A stretch of DNA of 64,000 bases from Nonomuraea terrae (GTDB lineage Bacteria; Actinomycetota; Actinomycetes; Streptosporangiales; Streptosporangiaceae): contig NZ_SMKQ01000002.1 of assembly GCF_004348995.1 (NCBI RefSeq), positions 1-64,000 of the forward strand, given 5' to 3'. The notes under the pieces are model-generated. The model was given only the letters and a program-made list of their open reading frames with translations, did no database searches and was not told where the DNA came from. Position numbers and translations under genes: made by a program. Positions 60,364 to 64,000 of this stretch are shown piece by piece (within the stretch, counting starts at the first letter, position 1; each line of letters starts with the position of its first letter).

Positions 60364-61572
60364 TCATATTCCGATCACACGCTGCACGAACCACACCAGC
60401 CCCATGACCGACACCCCCGCGGCGATCGCCCCCGTCGCCCACAGGCCCGCGACCGGCCGACGACGGCGCAGCACGGCGAGCAGCGGGAAGACGACGGCGA
60501 TGACGGCCAGCTGGACGGCCTCGATGCCCACGTTGAAGACCAGCAACGACCACAGCAGCGTCCACGACAAAGGCTGGTCGATGCCCAGGGCCGAGGCGAA
60601 GCCGAGCCCGTGCACCAGGCCGAAGCAGAAGACCACCGCGAGCCTGGTCCAGCCCGCGCGGTCCAGGCTGAAGTGACCGGCACCGAGGCTCTCCAGCTCC
60701 GTGGCGTGCGACCGGCGGCTCCAGAGCCGCCACAGGTGCCAGCCCGCGACGACCGCGATCGACAGCGCGATGACCGGCTCGACGAACGCGGCCGGCACCT
60801 CGACGAGCCCGAGCGCGGCGAGGATGAAGGTCACCGAATGGGCCAGCGTGAACGTCGTCGCCGCCAGCACGATCTCGCGAAGCCGGCGCGACCCGGCGAT
60901 GAGCGCCAGCAGGAACAGGATGTGGTCGAGCCCGGTGAGCAGGTGCTCGGCGCCGAGCCGGAAGAAGTTCCAGAACCGCTCGGCGAAGGACTGCTGGGTG
61001 GAGAACGCCGGATGCTCGGCGTCGAGGGCCGCGCTGCCGGAGACCAGGTCCAGGTCGTACGTGATCACCGTCTTGGTGTCCTTCACGTAGCCCTCGGCGT
61101 CGGGGAACAGCCCGCTGCGCACCTCGTGCGCCTGCGCGGCGGCGGGACAGCGGTAGTCGAGCACCAGCAGCGCGTACGGCACGCCCTCGCGCTGCTCGAT
61201 CGAGAAGTCTCCGTCGCGCGCCGGGGTGCACGCCTCGCCCTCGGCCGTGACGCCGAAGCGCCTGGTCACGTACGCCACGACCGAGTCGGCGTGGGCGTCG
61301 AGCGCGGCCTTCTGGCCTGGCGTGTCGCCGTTCTCCCAGGCGGTGTCGCCCTGCCGGAACAGCGGATCGTCGCCCTGCGCGTCGGCGGCCGAGACGACGA
61401 GCAGGTCGTACTCCAGCCCGATCTCCGACCGCACGTGCCCGCTGCCGGGCGAGGTGAGCTCGACGTAGACGGTCGAGGTGAATCCATGGGCGAACGCGGG
61501 TGCGGCGCTGAGCAGAACGGCCACGGCTACGGCGGCGACGGCACAGGCACGACGCCGAGCGACGTGGAACAT
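60364..61572 (-). CDS. HupE/UreJ-family membrane protein with long secreted N-terminal part
   Basis: 402 residues. Signal peptide MFHVARRRACAVAAVAVAVL, then an extracytoplasmic domain (about 28-190) with a histidine at its start (AHGFTS) and two cysteines. The membrane part, with six helices, has GLDHILFLLALIAGS, TFTLAHSVTFILAALG, FGLVHGLGFASALG and FNVGIEAVQLAVIA, the conserved histidines and asparagine of HupE/UreJ nickel or metal transport proteins. No hydrogenase or urease gene is nearby. AGAGGAG precedes the ATG. Metal specificity is unknown. Confidence 0.83.
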   Translation of the reverse strand: MFHVARRRACAVAAVAVAVLLSAAPAFAHGFTSTVYVELTSPGSGHVRSEIGLEYDLLVVSAADAQGDDPLFRQGDTAWENGDTPGQKAALDAHADSVVAYVTRRFGVTAEGEACTPARDGDFSIEQREGVPYALLVLDYRCPAAAQAHEVRSGLFPDAEGYVKDTKTVITYDLDLVSGSAALDAEHPAFSTQQSFAERFWNFFRLGAEHLLTGLDHILFLLALIAGSRRLREIVLAATTFTLAHSVTFILAALGLVEVPAAFVEPVIALSIAVVAGWHLWRLWSRRSHATELESLGAGHFSLDRAGWTRLAVVFCFGLVHGLGFASALGIDQPLSWTLLWSLLVFNVGIEAVQLAVIAVVFPLLAVLRRRRPVAGLWATGAIAAGVSVMGLVWFVQRVIGI

Positions 61573-61776
61573 GTGACTCCTCTAGGAGTTTCGGACGTAC
61601 GCAATCTCCTCGGCCGACATGAACGAACGGCGTCGCATCCGCGAACCGACAATGAACCCAACTAGGCAGAAACGACCCTTATCTCGAAGAATCAGGGGCA
61701 ATGAGGTAGGAATTAGGCGCTGGTGCCGGCACCCGACCGGCGCCTTCTTCCCCGCCGTCCCGGAGGACTCCATCCC

Positions 61777-62451
61777 ATGCGCTCCCGGCTCCTGCCCGCC
61801 CGAACGCTCGCCGCGGTGGTCGCGCTCGCCGCACTGGCCGGCGGATGCGGCGCGGGCGACGACTGGTCGCGACCGCACGCCGAGCCCACCGCCGTCGGCT
61901 CCCTCGCCCCGGGGTTCTCCGATCCGGCCGCGACGCCGGCCCCCGAGTCGACGATCACGCCGCGCGCCGGCTCCTGGGACGACGTGCGCCCGTCGGAGGA
62001 CTACCGCGTGGTACTGCTCACGACCGGCCAGGACCCCCAGACCCGGACCCTGGTGGACGCCGTGCTGACGTGGGCCGAGGAGAACGACGTCGACCTGCGG
62101 ACCATCGCGCCCACGGACCCGCACCAGTACGTCGCGAGCATCAGCCAGGCGATCCAGCTGAAGCCCGACCTCATCGTCAGCGCCGGCAACGACCTCGTCG
62201 ACCCCCTGGCCATGGTCAGCCCCAACCACCTCGACCAGCAGTTCCTCGTGGTCGGCGCGGAGCTGGCCGAGCCCACGGAGAACGTCACCGCCGCGGACTG
62301 GACCGGCGCGTCGTTCCGCGGCGAAGGTCTCGGCATGTCCTCGACGTACGATCCGGCGAGCTTCACCCCCGAACGCGCCGGCCGGGCCATCCGGGCGGGC
62401 GTCGCCGCCGTCCTCAACGGCATGACCGGAATCGTCATCTGGCTCGACTGA
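61777..62451 (+). CDS. Lipoprotein, BMP-like substrate-binding fold
   Basis: 224 residues. Lipobox LAALAGGC with the cysteine near residue 24; a linker rich in Pro/Ala/Thr; then a single alpha/beta domain starting DYRVVLLTTGQDPQTRTLVD with LKPDLIVSAGNDLVDPLAMV and QQFLVVGAELAEPTENVTAA, similar to half of a BMP (basic membrane protein) periplasmic-binding fold. No permease or ATPase lies next to it. ATG at 61777 has GGAGGA ten bases upstream. The following two-component system begins 24 bp downstream, so it may act as a sensor input, but that is speculation. Confidence 0.75.
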   Translation: MRSRLLPARTLAAVVALAALAGGCGAGDDWSRPHAEPTAVGSLAPGFSDPAATPAPESTITPRAGSWDDVRPSEDYRVVLLTTGQDPQTRTLVDAVLTWAEENDVDLRTIAPTDPHQYVASISQAIQLKPDLIVSAGNDLVDPLAMVSPNHLDQQFLVVGAELAEPTENVTAADWTGASFRGEGLGMSSTYDPASFTPERAGRAIRAGVAAVLNGMTGIVIWLD

Positions 62452-62460
62452 TCCGCCCCC

Positions 62461-62474
62461 TAAAGTCAGGTCAT
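62461..62474 (+). promoter_or_regulatory. -10 element of a leaderless promoter for the sensor kinase gene
   Basis: TAAAGT (62461-62466) is followed by eight bases and the ATG at 62475. Confidence 0.4.
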
Positions 62475-63578
62475 ATGGGGATCGAGGGGTCGTTCTGGCG
62501 GGCGATCGCGGTCTACCGCGTCGCCTCCCTGGGGTACGCCGTGCTGCTGCTGGTGAGCGCCGGCGGCTACCAGCGTCCCGTCGCGGGCTGGCTGGTCATC
62601 GGCGTGATGGCGGTCTGGACGGCGGTCGTCACCGTCGCCCGCCCGAACGCGCGGCTCCTGGCGCTCGACGTCGTCGTCACGCTCGCCTGCCTGCTGAGCT
62701 CGCCGTACGTCCAGGGGCCCGACGCCAGGGCCTCCGGGCTGATGCCGCTCACGGCGACCTGGGTCGGCGGGCCGGTCCTGGCCTGGGGCGTGTACGGCGG
62801 GCGGCGGGCCGGCGCCGTCTCGGCGGTCATCCTGTCGCTCGGCGACCTGTGGCTGCGCGGCCTGCGCGAATGGAGCCTGTCCGCCCCCGTCAACGGGGCC
62901 GTGCTGCTCATCCTCGCCGGCAGCGTCGTCGGCCACGTGGCCCGGCTCACCAAACAGGCGGAGGAACGGCTCCAGCGCGCCGTCGAGGCGGAGGCCGCCG
63001 TCCGCGAGCGCGAACGGCTCGCCCGCGGCATCCACGACTCCGTCCTGCAGGTGCTGGCGCTGGTGCAGCGCCGCGGCCTGGAGATCGGCGGGGAGGCCGC
63101 CGAGCTGGGACGGCTGGCCGGTGAACAGGAGGCGGCGCTGCGCGAGATGGTCCGCAGCGGGCCACCGGACCAGGACACCGCGGAGACGGTCGACGTGGGC
63201 GCCCGATTACGCCGCTTCGCCTCCGCGACGGTCACCGTATCGACCCCCGCGACCCCGCTGCCGCTCCCCGCCCACCAGGCCCGGGAGGTCGTGGCGGCCG
63301 TGGGCGCGGCGCTCGACAACGTCCGGCGCCACTGCGGCAAGGATGCCGGTGCCTGGGTCTTCGCCGAGGACGACGGCGTCCGGATGACGGTCACCGTACG
63401 CGACGACGGCCCCGGCATCCCCGCGGGACGCATCGAGGAGGCCGCGGCCGAGGGCAGGCTCGGCATCGCGCAGTCCGTCCGGGGCCGGATCGCGGGAGTG
63501 GGCGGCACCGTCGAGATCACGTCCGCCCCCGGCCAGGGCACCGAGGTCGAACTGACCGTCCCTCTGCTTCTAGAGTGA
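62475..63578 (+). CDS. macS: MacS-like sensor histidine kinase
   Basis: 367 residues. Five or six membrane helices (about 12-165), a coiled-coil linker rich in Glu/Ala/Arg (EERLQRAVEAEAAVRERERL), then the HisKA_3 dimerisation helix with the phospho-acceptor His in ARGIHDSVLQVLALVQRRG, and the HATPase with VRDDGPGIPAG and GRLGIAQSVRGRI. This layout is that of the MacS family described in Streptomyces, which with its regulator MacR affects morphology and antibiotic production. The receiver gene starts 6 bp after its stop codon. Confidence 0.85.
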   Translation: MGIEGSFWRAIAVYRVASLGYAVLLLVSAGGYQRPVAGWLVIGVMAVWTAVVTVARPNARLLALDVVVTLACLLSSPYVQGPDARASGLMPLTATWVGGPVLAWGVYGGRRAGAVSAVILSLGDLWLRGLREWSLSAPVNGAVLLILAGSVVGHVARLTKQAEERLQRAVEAEAAVRERERLARGIHDSVLQVLALVQRRGLEIGGEAAELGRLAGEQEAALREMVRSGPPDQDTAETVDVGARLRRFASATVTVSTPATPLPLPAHQAREVVAAVGAALDNVRRHCGKDAGAWVFAEDDGVRMTVTVRDDGPGIPAGRIEEAAAEGRLGIAQSVRGRIAGVGGTVEITSAPGQGTEVELTVPLLLE

Positions 63579-63583
63579 CGGGC
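63571..63583 (+). promoter_or_regulatory. -10 element of a possible leaderless promoter for the response regulator gene
   Basis: TAGAGT (63571-63576) overlaps the end of the kinase gene and precedes the ATG at 63584 by seven bases. Confidence 0.35.
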
Positions 63584-64000
63584 ATGACCAGCGCTCTGCG
63601 GGTGATGGTGGTGGACGACCACCCGATGTGGCGGGACGCGGTCGCCCGTGACCTGGAGCAGGCCGGTTACGAGGTGGTGGCGACCGTCGGCGACGGGCGC
63701 CAGGCGTTGCGCGTCGCCGGCGCCGTACGCCCCGACGTGGTCGTGCTCGACCTGCGGCTCCCCGACCTGGCCGGGGTGGAGGTGGCCCGAGGGCTGGCGG
63801 CGTCCGAGCGGCCGCCCCGCGTGCTGGTGCTGTCGGCCAGCGGCGAGCAGGACGACGTGCTGGAGGCCGTCAAGGCGGGCGCCTCCGGCTACCTGGTCAA
63901 GTCCGCGAGCCGGGAGGAGTTCCTCGACGCCGTCCGGCGCACGGCCGAGGGCGAACCGGTCTTCACCCCCGGCCTGGCCGGTCTGGTGCTCGGCGAGTAC
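63584..64000 (+). CDS. macR: MacR-like response regulator, N-terminal part (cut by window end)
   Basis: 139 residues are visible. The receiver domain is complete: acidic pairs in VMVVDDHPMWRD, phospho-acceptor Asp in VVVLDLRLPDLAG, Thr/Ser in VLVLSASGEQDD and Lys in GYLVKSASREEF. The LuxR DNA-binding domain would follow beyond base 64000. It pairs with the adjacent kinase. ATG at 63584 is preceded by a TAGAGT box seven bases upstream. Confidence 0.86.
   Translation, partial: MTSALRVMVVDDHPMWRDAVARDLEQAGYEVVATVGDGRQALRVAGAVRPDVVVLDLRLPDLAGVEVARGLAASERPPRVLVLSASGEQDDVLEAVKAGASGYLVKSASREEFLDAVRRTAEGEPVFTPGLAGLVLGEY

Noticed and set aside
61709..61725. GGTGCCGGCACC palindrome upstream of the BMP-like lipoprotein gene
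   Set aside because: Short GC-rich palindromes occur by chance in this composition, and no second copy or promoter context supports an operator.

Overview
The window is about 70% G+C or higher, is densely coded on both strands, uses GTG starts freely, and has actinobacterial gene order: purF-purM-DUF3073-vdh-unknown-bldC, as I remember it around SCO4086-SCO4091 of Streptomyces coelicolor, plus purS/purQ/purL. The gene content (collagen-like protein, bkdABC, MacS/MacR-type two-component system, PhoX) fits a filamentous actinomycete of the Streptosporangiales, perhaps Nonomuraea-like. The genus is inference. No rRNA, tRNA, CRISPR array, insertion sequence or prophage was recognised.

Layout. 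1-9.1 kb: start of a membrane protein (cut by the window edge), a molybdopterin oxidoreductase, acetyltransferases, a guanidinium-type SMR exporter under a guanidine-III riboswitch, a methyltransferase divergent from a FadE5-like acyl-CoA dehydrogenase with twin palindromic operators, and a broken metallo-beta-lactamase-fold gene. 9.1-12.6 kb: bkdABC branched-chain 2-oxoacid dehydrogenase operon. 12.9-16.9 kb: purS, an RsbW-like ATPase gene, purQ, purL. 16.9-31.0 kb: accessory block with a collagen-like secreted protein, a nucleotide cyclase followed by a Crp/Fnr regulator, two DHA2-type MFS exporters, a TetR gene with a MetF-like gene behind it, an ABC exporter preceded by a SoxR/MerR-type operator, PhoX, and two conserved small genes. 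31.0-38.0 kb: MarR/SDR pair, purF-purM, DUF3073, vdh, an unknown gene, bldC. 38.2-47.8 kb: TetR and LacI regulators, a lipoprotein amidase coupled to a GH20 hexosaminidase, pyrD, a NarL-type response regulator, a tautomerase, lpdA, a methyltransferase. 47.9-64 kb: a membrane-anchored macro-domain protein resembling the type II Thoeris effector, a giant subtilase beside a LuxR-type regulator, a deaminase, small secreted proteins, an ABC permease remnant, a surface protein, a Tat-exported phosphatase, a HupE/UreJ-like protein, and a MacS/MacR-like two-component system cut by the window end.

How the genes work together. Purine synthesis is split between two blocks 15 kb apart (purSQL and purFM). 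Branched-chain amino acid catabolism is represented by vdh (deamination) and bkdABC (oxidative decarboxylation), with a stand-alone lpdA that could supply E3. Efflux and its control form a theme: SMR plus riboswitch, two MFS exporters sharing a TACGNCGTA operator motif, and an ABC exporter with a 19-bp-spacer MerR-type promoter.

A recurring signal is a TANNNT-like -10 element placed 6-8 nt before the start codon, usually without a Shine-Dalgarno sequence. This suggests many leaderless transcripts, and it was used here to choose several starts. The least explained items are the orphan macro-domain membrane protein, the cyclase/Crp pair, and the conserved unknown gene next to bldC.
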